Shown in pieces: positions 32,860-42,655 of a DNA stretch of 64,000 nucleotides (position 1 is its first letter; each line of letters opens with the position of its first letter). Location of the stretch: positions 7,120,893-7,184,892 of the forward strand of contig CM036775.1 of assembly GCA_020796225.1 (NCBI GenBank), in the 5' to 3' direction. Under the pieces are notes generated by a model. That model worked only from the letters and a program-made list of their open reading frames with translations. It was not told the origin of the DNA and did not search any database. Made by a program: the position numbers and the translations under genes. Source of the DNA: Arion vulgaris. Lineage: Eukaryota > Mollusca > Gastropoda > Stylommatophora > Arionidae.

Positions 32860-33440
32860 GGTGGTAGACCCACCAAGAACAAGGATTATCTTTCAACAAA
32901 CTTAAGGCGGAGACCCACCAAGAACAAGGATTATCTTTAAACAAAATTAAGGTGGAGACCCACCAAGAACAAGGATTATCTTTCAAACAAACTTAAGGTG
33001 GTAGACCCACCAAGAACAAGGATTATCTTTCAAACAAAATTAAGGTGGTAGACCCACAAAGAACAAGGATTATCTTTCAAACAAAATTAAGGTGGTAGAC
33101 CCACCAAGAACAAGGATTATCTTTTAACAAACTTAAGGTGGTAGACCCACCAAGAACAAGGATTATCTTTCAACAAACTTAAGTGGTAGATCCACAAATA
33201 ACAAGGATTATCTCAAACAAACTTAGGTGGTAGACCACAAGAACAAGTTATATTTCAAACAAACTTTAGGTGTAGACCACAGACAAGATTATTTTCAAAC
33301 AACAGTGGTGATCCACAAGAACAGTTATTTTCAACAAACTAGGTGGACCCACAGAAAGTTATCTACAACAGACCAAAAACAGTTATCTTCAAAACTAGGG
33401 CACAGAACAGTTATCTTTACAATTAACAGAACAAAATTAA
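32860..33440. repeat. 47-bp minisatellite, progressively eroded
   Basis: About 13-14 units with core GTAGACCCACCAAGAACAAG and 'gattatctttcaaacaaac'. Units are clean to about 33180. After that each successive unit loses bases until only 'ttatcttcaaaac' remains by 33430. Confidence 0.92.
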
Positions 33441-33479
33441 CAAATTCTCATACAAGCCAATTAAATACATTGACGAAAA

Positions 33480-34720
33480 AACAAGTTAGTGTAGATTAAA
33501 TTCGTACAACGATTACTGATGCTGTGGATAAGAAACTGAGAAAGGAACAAGCAGGATTTCGCAGAGGACGGAGCTGTATTGGCCAAATATTTGCTCTTAG
33601 AAATATCATAGAGCAATGCACAGAATGGCAAAGCAAACTCTATATCAATTTTGTAGATTTTGAAAAGGGTTTTGATAGCATACACCGCGAAAGTCTATGG
33701 CGTATCCTAAGATGGTATGGAATCCCACTGTGTTTTATAAATATTATAAAAGCTGCTACAGCAAGTTTGCATGCAGTGTTGAAACTTCAGAACTAAAGTT
33801 TGAAGTAAAAACAGGTGTGCGACAAGGATGTGTTATGTCAGCCCTATTATTCAACACTGTCATAGATTGGGTGATGCGTAAAACAACGGAAGATAAGGAA
33901 AGAGGTATTAGATGGAGACATCCACTCTGAAGACCTATATTTTGCAGATGACATCGCACTCCTATCTCATACACATAGAGATATCCAGGAAAAGACCTGC
34001 CGCCTTAACCAATATAGTGAGATGGTGGGCTGAAAATAAATCAGAAGAAAACTGAAGTAATGACTCTGAACATAGCAACCCCAGCACCAGTCAAACTAAA
34101 AGGTAAAACCCTCCGAGATACAACCGCTTTCACATACCTTGGAAGTGTTATTAGCAATGAAGGAGGCGCTGGATCTGACATTAAAAACAGACTGAGTAAG
34201 GCACGAAGTGCATTCATGACCCTTCAGACCGCCTGGAAATCTGCCCAATACAGCATCAGAACCAAGATTAGTATCTATAACAGCTGTGTGCTGTCAACAC
34301 TGCTGTACGGATCGCAATGCTGGAGAATGACAGAACAGGATATGTCCAGACTCTCCGCCTTTCATACAACTTGTCTGCGAAAAATCTTACGCGTGTACTG
34401 GCCGACTACTATCTCGAACCAAGAATTGCTTGCACGATGCCAACAAGAGAATATGGGCACTATCATCCGAAGACGACGCTGGAGATGGATTGACATGTGA
34501 TGCGCATGGAGACTGGCTCCGACACGAAAACTGCACTGAGATGGACTCCAAAGGGTAGGCGAAAGCGTGGAAGACCCAAGACGACCTGGAGGAGAACGAT
34601 AGAGCAAGAGCTGAAAGAAATGAAGCATAGCTGGAACACAATACAGAGGAAGGCCATGAACAGGGAAGAATGGTGTACATTTGTTGCTGCCCTAAACGCC
34701 AAGGGGGTAACAGGCTAAAG
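33480..34720 (+). pseudogene. LINE reverse transcriptase, 5'-truncated, most complete copy
   Basis: Domain order of a non-LTR RT: KEQAGFRRGRSCIGQIFALR (33540), FVDFEKGFDSIHRESLWRIL with the first catalytic Asp, VKTGVRQGCVMSALLFNTVI, the FADD box (33941-33952), SHTHRDIQEKT, YLGSVISNEGGAGSDIKNR, LYGSQCWRMTE, RRRRWRWIDM, GRRKRGRPKTTWRRTIEQEL and EEWCTFVAALNAKG stop. At least four frameshifts (about 33790, 33925, 34040, 34497) show it is dead. No endonuclease is present. It resembles RTE/CFDP2-like LINEs; clade by inference. Confidence 0.88.
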
Positions 34721-34889
34721 AGAGAAAGATAGAGTGTATGCATTGTAATTATTTATGTTAAAAATTAATTTTCTTGAAAATATATTGTAAAAATTCCACC
34801 CTTCATTGTGCAGTGGATTTCAGTAACATAAGAAATGCAAAGAATACCAAACTAGCATATGGTGTACATTTTACCCATAATTATTAGTA

Positions 34890-35830
34890 GATTAAAGTAG
34901 AGACACGTATAGAAAGTAGAGACATGTACACTTACATATAGAAATTAGAGATACGTATACTTATGTACAGAAAGTAGAGATACGTATACTAACGTATAGA
35001 AAGTAGAGACATATATACTCACGTATAGAAAGTAAAGACACGTATATTTATGTATAGAAAGTAGAGAAACGTATACTCAAGTATAGGAATTAGAAAAAAA
35101 GTATACTCACGAATGAGAGCCGCTGTAGCGTAGTTGTTAGTGAACTCGCTTCGCAAGGCTGGTGGTCTGGTTCAGTTCCGCAATCGCGTGGAATTTTCCG
35201 ACAACGACGGCTCTCCGGTCGACCCAACCTCAACTGGGTACCAGACATGCTCTGGGAAAGTAAAGGCGGCCGGCGTGATGCTGATCACATCACCCATCGT
35301 GTGCCGACGGTCAATGAAAATACAGGTCTAACACTGATTGACCTATATACCACGAGGTATGAAAGGGTTCCTTTACTTTTTACTTTACTTATACTCACGT
35401 ATAGAAAGCAGAGAAACGTATACTCACGTATAGAAAGTAAAGATACGTATACTCACGTATAGAAAGTAGAGAAACGTATATTTACGTATAGAAAGTAGAG
35501 AAACGTATACTTACGTATAGTATAGAAAGAAGACAAACGTATACTTACGTATAGAAAGTAGAGAAAGGTATACTCACGTATAGAAAGTAGAGAAACGTAT
35601 ACTCACGTATAGAAAGAAGACAAACGTATACTTACGTATAGAAAGAAGACAAACGTATACTTACGTATAGAAAGTAAAAACGTATACTTACGTATAGAAA
35701 GTAGACAAACGTATACTTACGTATAGAAAGTAGAGAAACGTATAATCATATAGAAGTAGCCAAACGTATACTTACGTATAGAAGTAGCAAACGTATACTT
35801 ACGTATAGAAAGAAGACAAACGTATACTTA
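34890..35830. repeat. 29-bp minisatellite of 5' splice-site sequence
   Basis: About 22 units (SINE-1 interrupts at 35115). On the minus strand each unit starts GTAAGTATACGTTT or GTGAGTATACGTTT and ends 'ctttctatac'. The first unit is the actual 5' end of the intron after the gene A exon at 35832, so the donor site itself was tandemly amplified. See findings. Confidence 0.92.
35115..35389 (+). mobile_element. SINE-1 inserted in the 29-bp array
   Basis: Flanked by TATACTCACGAAT (35102-35114) and TATACTCACGTAT (35390-35402). The array existed before the insertion, although the array itself supplies similar sequence, so the duplication is partly trivial. Confidence 0.88.
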
Positions 35831-35831
35831 C

Positions 35832-35858
35832 GAAGATGGTCTCGAAGATGTCGTAGCC
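35832..35858 (-). CDS. Gene A micro-exon, 27 nt
   Basis: Between acceptor 'tcttctatcatgacag' (AG 35860-35859) and donor GTAAGTATACG (from 35831). Phase 0 peptide GYDIFETIF. The acceptor region matches that of the 18-nt exon at 37516 (both 'ttctatcatgacag/ttttatcatgacag'). Confidence 0.68.
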
Positions 35859-35905
35859 CTGTCATGATAGAAGAAATTAAAGATTTATTTATCAACATTA
35901 TCATG

Positions 35906-36434
35906 TCTTCACTTCTTCACTTTCAGCTCCTAACGGAGCACAGGTCTTCAACAAACATTTTTCAGCTCTTCCTCTCTCTTGACTTCCCTTCCAATTCTGT
36001 GCCTGTTTTACCTATCCGTTTAATATCAGCCTCCAGCTCTCTTCTCCGTGCATGTCTGGACGTTTCCTTGCGGGTTCTAAAATAGTGCATGTCCTGCAAA
36101 ACTTACTTTCGGTTTTCTCAATGTGCCCTATCCACGGCCAGCGTCTCTCCCTTTGCTCTTTCGCCACTGGTATCTGCTTAGTTTTTTCTCTGAGTTCCTC
36201 GTTTGTAATCTTATCATACCATCTCAGTCCCTCTATTCTACGAAAACATTCATTTATGAAGTTCTGCAGTTTTCTGATGGTTTCCATTTGTTGTCCTCCA
36301 TGTTGTCCGAGCTATAGAACAGCACTGACTTCACATTTCATTGAAAGATTCTCAGCTTTGTGTTTGTTTTGATCTTCTGTGACTTCCATATCTTACTCAA
36401 TGCAATACAGTTTCCATCTTGTTTTTTTGTATTC
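35906..36434 (-). pseudogene. LINE fragment inserted in the gene A intron motif
   Basis: Minus strand: METIRKLQNFINECFRRIEG, LRWYDKITNEELREKTKQIP and RRWPWIGHIEKTE, ending in a (GAAGTGAA)-like tail. Flanked by TTATCATG at 35898-35905 and 36435-36442. Removing it restores the conserved intron end 'ttatcatgacataatcatcatgtgctag'. Confidence 0.85.
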
Positions 36435-36554
36435 TTATCATGACATAATCATCATGTGCTAGAAGCGACAATTATAAACTATGATACCCTTTCTCCAAAT
36501 ATAAATTTCATATATTCTGTCTTTTATCTTTTGTTATCTTACTTCATTCAAGAT

Positions 36555-36960
36555 TTAATGATTGAATGATTGATATGACTGTCATCATTGCACTTCGGTC
36601 AGTAACCATGTGTGCTCCAATCTCTTTCTTACACAGACAGATCTCAGCGACAGTGCACAAATTGCGTAGCAACGGCGAGGATCCCCGATGTAAAAACGAT
36701 AAAGATGTTTTGTAGGAACTTTATTTTTAAAACTTTTCGAATGAGTTTTACTCGGGCAGCGACTTTCCAGCCTTCTCTTCTCGATTGTAAACTGCCAAGA
36801 GTTCTTTTACGTGCTCAAATTGAACAAGGGACCTACGTTTCATGATCCGTCTCCGATAGGACTAGGAACTCGATCTCATCTACACTGAGATCAGGGATAT
36901 CTGGTATAATATCTCGTTGTCTCCACGATGGAGAGAACTGAGTATCTTTGGAGCAAGAGA
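36555..36960 (-). repeat. Interspersed repeat R5
   Basis: Inverted relative to 22345-22800; shares 'cacttcggtcagtaaccatgt', 'agatctcagcgacagtgca' and 'ggaactcgatctca'. Confidence 0.7.
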
Positions 36961-37014
36961 CGATCACGTAACTTCTACGTCACAGAGATTCTCTTTTCAA
37001 TCTTGATACTCTCT

Positions 37015-37054
37015 CTTAGTAGTCTACAAGGTGTCTCCTGAGACAAAGAGACAA

Positions 37055-37090
<36 letters not shown>

Positions 37091-37432
37091 CTCTTAGTTG
37101 TCTACAAGGTGTCTCCTGAGATGATGATGATGACTCTCTTAGTAGTCTACAAGGTGTCTCCTGAGACAAAGAGACAAATGATGATGATGATGATGATTCA
37201 CTTAGTTGTCTACAAAGTGTCTCCTGAGATGATGATGATGACTCTCTTAGCTGTCTACAAGGTGTCTCCTGAGACAAAGAGACCAATGATGATGATGATT
37301 CACTTAGTTGTCTTCAAGGTGTCTCCTGAGATGATGATGATGATGATGATGACTCTCTTAGTCGTCTACAAGGTGTCTCGTGAGACAAAGAGGCCAATGA
37401 TGATGATCATGATGATGACTGTCTTAGTTAAC
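37015..37432. repeat. Compound repeat: (GAT)n alternating with a ~45-bp segment
   Basis: Alternating blocks of 'tagttgtctacaaggtgtct' plus 'cctgagacaaagagac' and (GAT)3-12. The higher-order period is about 100 bp, about four times. Confidence 0.93.
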
Positions 37433-37515
37433 ATGTGATGTTAATTCTTGGCTGGCAAACTGGATGGAATTAACAATTTGATACCAAAATAAAATATATA
37501 TAAATGTATACTCAC

Positions 37516-37533
37516 GCCGTTGTAGTTTTCAGA
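37516..37533 (-). CDS. Gene A micro-exon, 18 nt
   Basis: Between acceptor 'ttttatcatgacag' (AG 37535-37534) and donor GTGAGTATAC (from 37515). Phase 0 peptide SENYNG. At 18 nt this is the smallest exon in the chain; such exons are invisible to ORF or standard gene finders. Confidence 0.65.
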
Positions 37534-37645
37534 CTGTCATGATAAAACAAACAAATGAGAGATATAACTTATCATCATCAATGATAGCTAGAAGATAAAC
37601 ATATATATTCTATAATATACTATCTAACTTGTTCTTCATAGTTCT

Positions 37646-37952
37646 CAGTGGCGGCTAGTGATAATATTTGTTGGTGGGCCAGACAAAAAGTTTGCAAACA
37701 TCATGGACTAAATAAAACACATAAAAACAATAGTCGCTAGAAATGAGTCAAGTATACTAATTAGGGTTGAACGACGATGCATTTCAGACTGTATGTAATA
37801 TTTTAGAGTTATATATTCTCATTTCAACGATAATTAGTATCACTTTAACAGTAATAATTATGAACAAATGATTTATACAAGAAAAAATACACGTTATAGA
37901 GTATTTCTGGAGGGGCCCGGCCCCACTGGATCTTAATGACGAGCCGTCACTG
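37646..37952. mobile_element. hAT-like MITE, longer variant
   Basis: Ends CAGTGGCGGCTAGTGAT and 'atgacgagccgtcactg'; 307 bp with a longer AT-rich interior. Flanking octamers ATAGTTCT and TTACTTCT match at 6 of 8. Confidence 0.75.
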
Positions 37953-37984
37953 TTACTTCTACTTCGTAAATTCAGTCCAAAACC

Positions 37985-38545
37985 GATCATGATATTTTTC
38001 CATGCACGGTGGTAAAACAGAGATTAGGTATAGAATAGCTCAAGCGAAAGTAGCTTTTATGAAAATGAAGAACACTCTATGCGTGAATTCACTACCAATG
38101 ACACTGCGAAAACGAGTACTCCAGTGCTATACTGCACCAATACTTATGTATGGCAGCGAATCATGGACAACGAACAATCAATCAAAAAGATCATTGGAAG
38201 ACACATAGATGTTGTTTTATAGAAGAATGCTGAAATATTTATGCACAGCAAAGAAAACAAATGATGCAGTTTTAAAACACGTCTGCATACAAAGAAACCG
38301 TATAACAAATAAGAATCCGGCAATCAAGGTACTTCGGACATATAATGTAGAGAGGAATTTTATAACATTTGGTGACTACAGGTAAAATTCAAGGAAAGAG
38401 AGATAGTGGAAGACAGAGGGAGAAGATGTTGGATGGTCTACATCGTGGTTCCACAAAGACAGACATCAGAACTGATTAACTGCACCAAGGAGAGAGAGAA
38501 TCTTTGGAAGACATGATCGCCTACGCCGGCAGAGTTGGCAATGGA
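37985..38545 (+). pseudogene. LINE C-terminal region
   Basis: 68 codons: GGKTEIRYRIAQAKVAFMKM, LRKRVLQCYTAPILMYGSES. Then shifted frames with FYRRMLKYLCTAKKTNDAVL and a decayed GRQREKMLDGL. It follows the MITE directly. Confidence 0.8.
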
Positions 38546-38634
38546 TTGATTGATCATAAAGTATAAATAAAAGGATAATTTTGAACATATAATTGATCAT
38601 TGACTTGTTACACTGGTCAATGAACGTTGTCAAT

Positions 38635-38985
38635 ATTCTTCTTCAGCGATATCTGGTCACGTGTTTAGTTTACTGTTGACCACAAAATGGGTAGTCAGCT
38701 TCAGATCTGTCCGATTTCCCCAAAGCTTAGTTTTCAGGTCGACTGGGTGTGGCCATATGTTGCTTCTCAGCTCACACAGGAGAGAGCAGTCTTGCAGGAC
38801 ATGCTCCGGTTTCAGTTCCGTCTGCTGACACTGACAGGGAGTATTTTGACTTATGCCTAGTCTATATAAATGTTTTTTTAAATCTGCAGTGTCCGACACA
38901 TTCGAAAATACTGCGATCCAATATGTCGGCTTTTTTAAGATCGAAGGAGTTAATTAAATGTATTGTAAAGTAGAATGGGGGAAGT
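38635..38985 (-). pseudogene. RNase H-LINE C-terminus
   Basis: 80 codons from 38899: LKKHLYRLGISQNTPCQCQQ, ELKPEHVLQDCSLLCELRSN, IWPHPVDLKTKLWGN. The CPC..EHVLQDCPL Cys/His pattern is the usual C-terminus of LINEs with RNase H. Same family as 60100-60648. Confidence 0.85.
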
Positions 38986-39009
38986 CTGGTTGGTGCATGC
39001 AATCAGTTC

Positions 39010-39360
39010 TGACAGCGACCGTGTGTTGAACCATAATGTCAGACCATCGAACATCTTCTTCCTCTCTCTTCAACAATTTATCCTTTCTTGAATTTTACCT
39101 GTCGTCACTAAATGTTCTAAACCTTCTCTTCACATAATATGCCCGAAGAACCTTAATTGTCTGATTTTTTATTATTTTGATAATGCTTCTTTGTGTGCAG
39201 GCCTGATTTAAAACCTCATCATTTGTTTTCTTTGTTGTCCATATACTTTTCAGCATTCTTCTGTCAATCGACATCTCTTTGGCTTCCTATGTTCTTATTG
39301 ATTGTTTGTTCATTGTCCATCATTGGCTACCATACATAATTTATGATCAATTGTATTGTC
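39010..39360 (-). pseudogene. LINE C-terminal fragment
   Basis: Reverse complement matches 38100-38530 and 63135-63545: 'ttcttcgggcatattatgtg', 'ggtttagaacatttagtgac', AKKTNDEVLNQA-like codons. No intact frame. Confidence 0.75.
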
Positions 39361-39374
39361 TTATTTAAAATTAC

Positions 39375-39446
39375 CGTGTAGGAACTGTAGGAACTAGATT
39401 CGTAAGGTTCTGCATTGGCAACAGGAGTTGCTTGAGACTTCTCAAC
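39375..39446 (-). CDS. Gene A exon 2, 72 nt, signal-peptide end and Tyr/Ser-rich start
   Basis: Between acceptor 'cttgtttacttctag' (AG 39448-39447) and donor GTAATTTTAA (from 39374). Phase 0 peptide begins VEKSQATPVANAEPY and continues Ser/Tyr-rich to Thr (24 residues). The probable signal-peptidase site is after KSQA or VANA. The first 13 codons are almost identical to gene B exon 2 (62237-62353), after which the two diverge. Confidence 0.8.
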
Positions 39447-39448
39447 CT

Positions 39449-39565
39449 AGAAGTAAACAAGAAGATCAAAGAAAACGTATTATCATTACCTGTTATGTAT
39501 AGAAGTAAACTAGAAGATCAAAGAAAACTTATTATCATTACCTGTTATGTATAGAAGTAATAATT
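39449..39565. repeat. Duplicated 3' splice region of gene A exon 2
   Basis: Two tandem units of about 56 bp ('ttgatcttcttgtttactt' and 'ataacaggtaatgataat' on the minus strand). The copy next to the exon provides the acceptor; the outer copy is a spare pyrimidine tract with its own 'tcttctag'. Confidence 0.85.
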
Positions 39566-39629
39566 ATCTTTTTCTTAAACAACTACCTTATCTATATTTC
39601 AATTCCACAAGTCGGCGTGGATTTATTAT

Positions 39630-39810
39630 CCAACTGTAACAGCTCTCAGGTTCACCCATCCTCAATGCTGTAGCAATAAAACTGGGAAGTATAGGCGGCC
39701 GGCGTGATATTGACCACATCCTCCATCGTGTGCCGACAGTTCATGTAAAAAAACGTTGCCTAACACCGTGTTGCTCTATATACCTAGTGGTATACAAATG
39801 TTTCCTTTCA
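39630..39810 (+). mobile_element. SINE-1, 5'-truncated
   Basis: Contains 'ggcggccggcgtgatattga' and 'cacatcctccatcgtgtgcc' to 'ggtatacaaatgtttccttt'. The head is missing. Confidence 0.75.
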
Positions 39811-40169
39811 TCTTAATGTTTACCATGTATCTACTTCTCCCCCACGAAGAGGTCATTATCTTGTAGAGGTCAGAAGACTTTCATCCTTCAGTGATACAGT
39901 GAGCTCGGAGATCGGAAACTTCTGTTTCTGTCAGGGTCATTAATACCGGACAGGTCACTGAAGAAGAACTAAACTAAATATGAATGTCCACTTGTCAGAA
40001 GTTCCATACTGGATCAGATGCCAATCAAATACGAAGTTCTGGTCTGTCCTGCCATAACTATGGAACCTTTAGAGAACATGTTCTCGCCCTTGGATACGGC
40101 AGTTTTGTTTGAAACGTCCTCCCTCGTCCAAATAATTCTCAGAAACTAAACACAAACTGTTGCTTCTGC
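39811..40169. other. No feature recognised
   Basis: About 360 bp in gene A intron 1 with no clear ORF or known repeat. Confidence 0.5.
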
Positions 40170-40480
40170 CTGTGGTGCAGCATTTTAGGGAGGTGTCTAT
40201 CCAGAAAGAACTTAAAATCGAAGAAAACTGGTTGATGCTACAAATAAGAATGAAGAAAATTAAAGTATTTTGGACATACAAAGCGACACGAAGGGCTGGA
40301 GAAGACTATCATGCAAGCAGGCATAGCTGAAACGTGAAGAAGAGGAAGACCGCGTACAAGGTGAATTCAGGATGTAACTGACGATTTGAGCATGACCGCT
40401 ACAGAGGCGGAAATCTGACCTATGATAGACAGAAATGCTAAAGAACTGTTAGGACGACGAAGCTCTCTACGGACAAGCTA
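40170..40480 (+). pseudogene. LINE C-terminal fragment
   Basis: Shifted frames give IKVFWTYKATRRAGED and 'agaagaggaagaccgcgtac' (RRGRPRT), then IQDVTDDLSMTATEAE. Same family as 51845-52115 and 7380-7960. Confidence 0.7.
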
Positions 40481-40485
40481 TTTTA

Positions 40486-40487
40486 TG

Positions 40488-40540
<53 letters not shown>
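40486..40540. repeat. (AT)n microsatellite
   Basis: About 25 AT units in gene A intron 1, at the point where the homology to gene B intron 1 ends. Confidence 0.96.
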
Positions 40541-40544
<4 letters not shown>

Positions 40545-40598
40545 ATACTAGATCCGCTAGCAACAGTCAAGACAGAACAGACAAACATTACTACTTAC

Positions 40599-40649
40599 CA
40601 GCAGGAACATCATCATCATGATGCTGCAGATAGCTAAAGTTGACTGCAT
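40599..40649 (-). CDS. Gene A exon 1, signal-peptide exon
   Basis: ATG at 40649-40647; 17 codons MQSTLAICSIMMMMFLL, then donor GTAAGTAGTAA (from 40598), phase 0. The Met/Leu/Ile-rich core is a signal-peptide hydrophobic segment that continues into exon 2 (VEKSQA). The start is chosen because no ATG lies between the TATA region and this codon, and because gene B conserves both start and donor exactly. Expected product: a small secreted protein of unknown function. Confidence 0.85.
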
Positions 40650-40722
40650 GATGCTTGATCTGTACGTGCCCAACAGAGTGTAAATAAAACTGCTAGATAA
40701 ACTAACTATAGAGAAAGTAACG

Positions 40723-40730
40723 TTTATATA
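40723..40730 (-). promoter_or_regulatory. TATA box of gene A
   Basis: TATATAAA on the minus strand, 74 bases upstream of the ATG; transcription would start near 40695. Identical element and spacing in gene B. Confidence 0.75.
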
Positions 40731-40847
40731 CCAGTTACTGTCCCACATTCTGTATTGTTTATGTGTCAACATAAATCTGACTTCAGAAATCTACATCATT
40801 TCTGTTTTTGTTCTGTCTCTCAACTCGTTGACCCTTCGACGTTTCTC

Positions 40848-40935
40848 AAACATAATACTTGTATGTGGATAATCTGATCTCAAACATAATACTTGTATGG
40901 GGATAATCTTATCTCAACATAATACTTGTATGGCG
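40848..40935. repeat. Promoter-proximal 34-bp tandem repeat, gene A
   Basis: About 2.5 units (minus strand core 'gattatccacatacaagtat' plus 'tatgtttgaga'), 120-200 bases upstream of the TATA box. Inverted counterpart with about seven units at 50943-51182. Confidence 0.88.
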
Positions 40936-41100
40936 ATTATATTATCGATAATAAACGTGGGCGTATCTACCACACCTACTCTTCTTCTTCTTTATCAGCA
41001 TTATCATCAACATTATCAACAGTTTCATCAATATTATTATTACCATAATTTTCATCGTCATCTCTATTATCATCATCATCATCCAGATTCTCCACCTATC
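40936..41100. repeat. CAT/GAT-rich upstream block, gene A side
   Basis: Continues the inverted homology with 50825-50942 ('gtaggtgtggtagatacgcc' region), ending in impure ATC repeats. Confidence 0.7.
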
Positions 41101-41330
41101 TGCTTCTTCGAACTCTCCATATCGACCACTTGTTATCTACTCTTTTTAGTTTGTATGTCATCCGAGCCTAAGAGTGATTTTACATTGTGCCAGTTATGTG
41201 CCTACACATAAGCCAGCACATTTGATTTCTGCGATGCGTTTTATATACTAGGTAGTTTCTAAACCCTACATCAGTCGCCTCTTACAACATGCCATGCAGG
41301 TTGCAGTGTTACTATACTTTGCTTACCTTG
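41100..41330 (-). mobile_element. SINE-3, minus
   Basis: Reverse complement shows the 'gcctacttgtaggcgca' and 'aatcgctcttaggctcgg' type body with TTC-rich tail at the left; head truncated. Confidence 0.75.
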
Positions 41331-41439
41331 AGAGCCGCGGAAACACACAGGCAAACAATTTCAATATCAATAATCAGTATTCAAATTTCAATTTCAATAG
41401 CAAACAATCATCAATATTACTAGTTCCATAATTTTCATC

Positions 41440-41580
41440 GTCACCATTATCATCATCATCATCATCAACATTCTAATCATCTTCATAATTATTATCAAAT
41501 ATCATCTGTAGTATCAATATCGTCGCTATCATCACCTCTTTTCTCATTGTCACTTTTATCATCATTATTATTTTTATCTA
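41440..41580. repeat. ATC-rich low-complexity stretch
   Basis: Impure (ATC)n and (ATT)n tracts; no gene. Confidence 0.8.
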
Positions 41581-41765
41581 TATATTTTTAGTTTAAGTTT
41601 GAAAGTTTTAAAGGATAGAGATTGAGGTTATTGCCCCGAGTTTCCTACTTGACTCGGTCCCTATAACTAGAAATAGTACACTACCTAGTGATGTTATTAT
41701 ATAAAGCACACACTCTGTAGCTCCAGCAACAGTCTTATGAATATTCGCAAAAAGATATATACTTA
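41580..41765 (-). mobile_element. SINE-4, diverged, minus
   Basis: 'ctgtagctccagcaacagtc' and 'tgactcggtccctataact' match the body of SINE-4; the tRNA head is missing. Confidence 0.65.
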
Positions 41766-41789
41766 TCTACGTGGTGTGGATTCTCTCTC

Positions 41790-42135
41790 GCGACCACCGC
41801 CCAGAACGATGTACCAGACCCAATAAATTATATTCATGTGGAAACCTGATTCATGCAGCCTTGCATTTTTGTGTTTTACGCCACATCTTCAGCACCATTT
41901 GGAGCTGCGGTGCTTATCCTTCGGCGATGTGTCCTGTTTCAGTCAGCGTTTACTCGGTTCGCTCTCCCTTCTGTAGCCATCTAGTGTTTTTTACGATGTA
42001 GGGTAGCTAGCCCCACGCCCAACCTCCTTTTCCGCTTCTTACGACATGCGTGGCAGGTAACAGTGGTTCCATTCTTTACACCCCAAATTTAGGTCCCTGT
42101 AACCACCCGGGCGGGTGGGGATTCGAACCAACACC
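41790..42135 (-). mobile_element. SINE-3 with intact tRNA-like head, minus
   Basis: Reverse complement starts CGGTGTTGGTTCGAATCCCC (perfect B box) and continues 'gggtggttacagggacc' and 'gtgtaaagaatggaacc'. This copy defines the 5' end of the family. Confidence 0.8.
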
Positions 42136-42224
42136 GTTTAGAAAGCAAGACAATCATCTTGATAACTCCTCGAAAAAAAACCCAAAAATACATTCTTAGT
42201 ATGATCACTACTAAGGGTTTTCAA

Positions 42225-42428
42225 GGGTTTTAAAGCCGAATGATTGACTTCATTGCACCGGGTTTTACCCCATATGGCTCGGTCCTCTCCATAGAAATGG
42301 CACGCCACCTGCCAAAGAGAGTATTGCACAAAGCACGAACTCCGTAGCTCCTGCAACAATCCTAGGGTCTCTGGAAAAAATGCACTCGTGAACAGAAGGC
42401 CGCGGTCCGGATTCGAACCCACGACCTT
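42225..42428 (-). mobile_element. SINE-4, minus
   Basis: Reverse complement: B box GGGTTCGAATCC, 'gagctacggagttcgtgctt', and 'aaacccggtgcaatgaagtc' 3' end. Confidence 0.82.
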
Positions 42429-42499
42429 CGCACCATCTTCATAATCGCCTATATCATTATCATCAGAATTATCATCATCATCAACTTCTTTGCCGCAAC

Positions 42500-42655
42500 G
42501 GTTCTCAAGCTTTAACTCTTAGTAGATCAGGGCAAAAGTCATGTTTTTACAAGAAATTTGTTTTTAGAATAAAAAACGTCCTTTAGTGTGGCTCCTGGTA
42601 AAAAAGTGCCCAACTCAAAGCCACGTAGTTTGGGGTTTGGTCCACAAGGAGTTAA
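42500..42655. repeat. Interspersed repeat R6
   Basis: Second copy of 30520-30665, adjoining a SINE-1 fragment. Confidence 0.65.

Larger units (their letters stand above)
21241..40700 (-). other. Gene A: secreted micro-exon-type gene (exon chain)
   Basis: Inferred gene model on the minus strand. Exons: 40649-40599, 39446-39375, 37533-37516, 35858-35832, 30749-30705, 28476-28432, 21567-21331 and either 21273-21241 or 18838-18668. All coding exons are multiples of 3 with phase-0 borders, donors are mostly GTRAGTATA, and acceptors follow a conserved motif with GATGATGAT about 40-50 bases upstream. Joined in phase 0 to the 21241 stop, they give about 175 residues starting with a signal peptide. 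Introns are 57 bp to 6.9 kb and are filled by repeats. The function is unknown. The plan resembles schistosome micro-exon genes, which encode small secreted proteins varied by exon skipping. Extra exons could hide in repeats or in the assembly gap. Confidence 0.6.

Noticed and set aside
34795..34885. Possible extra gene A exon upstream of the 29-bp array
   Set aside because: No acceptor AG after the pyrimidine-rich part and no GTRAGT donor in phase.
37031..37438. Met-rich 135-codon ORF
   Set aside because: Frame of the compound GAT repeat; inside a gene A intron on the opposite strand.
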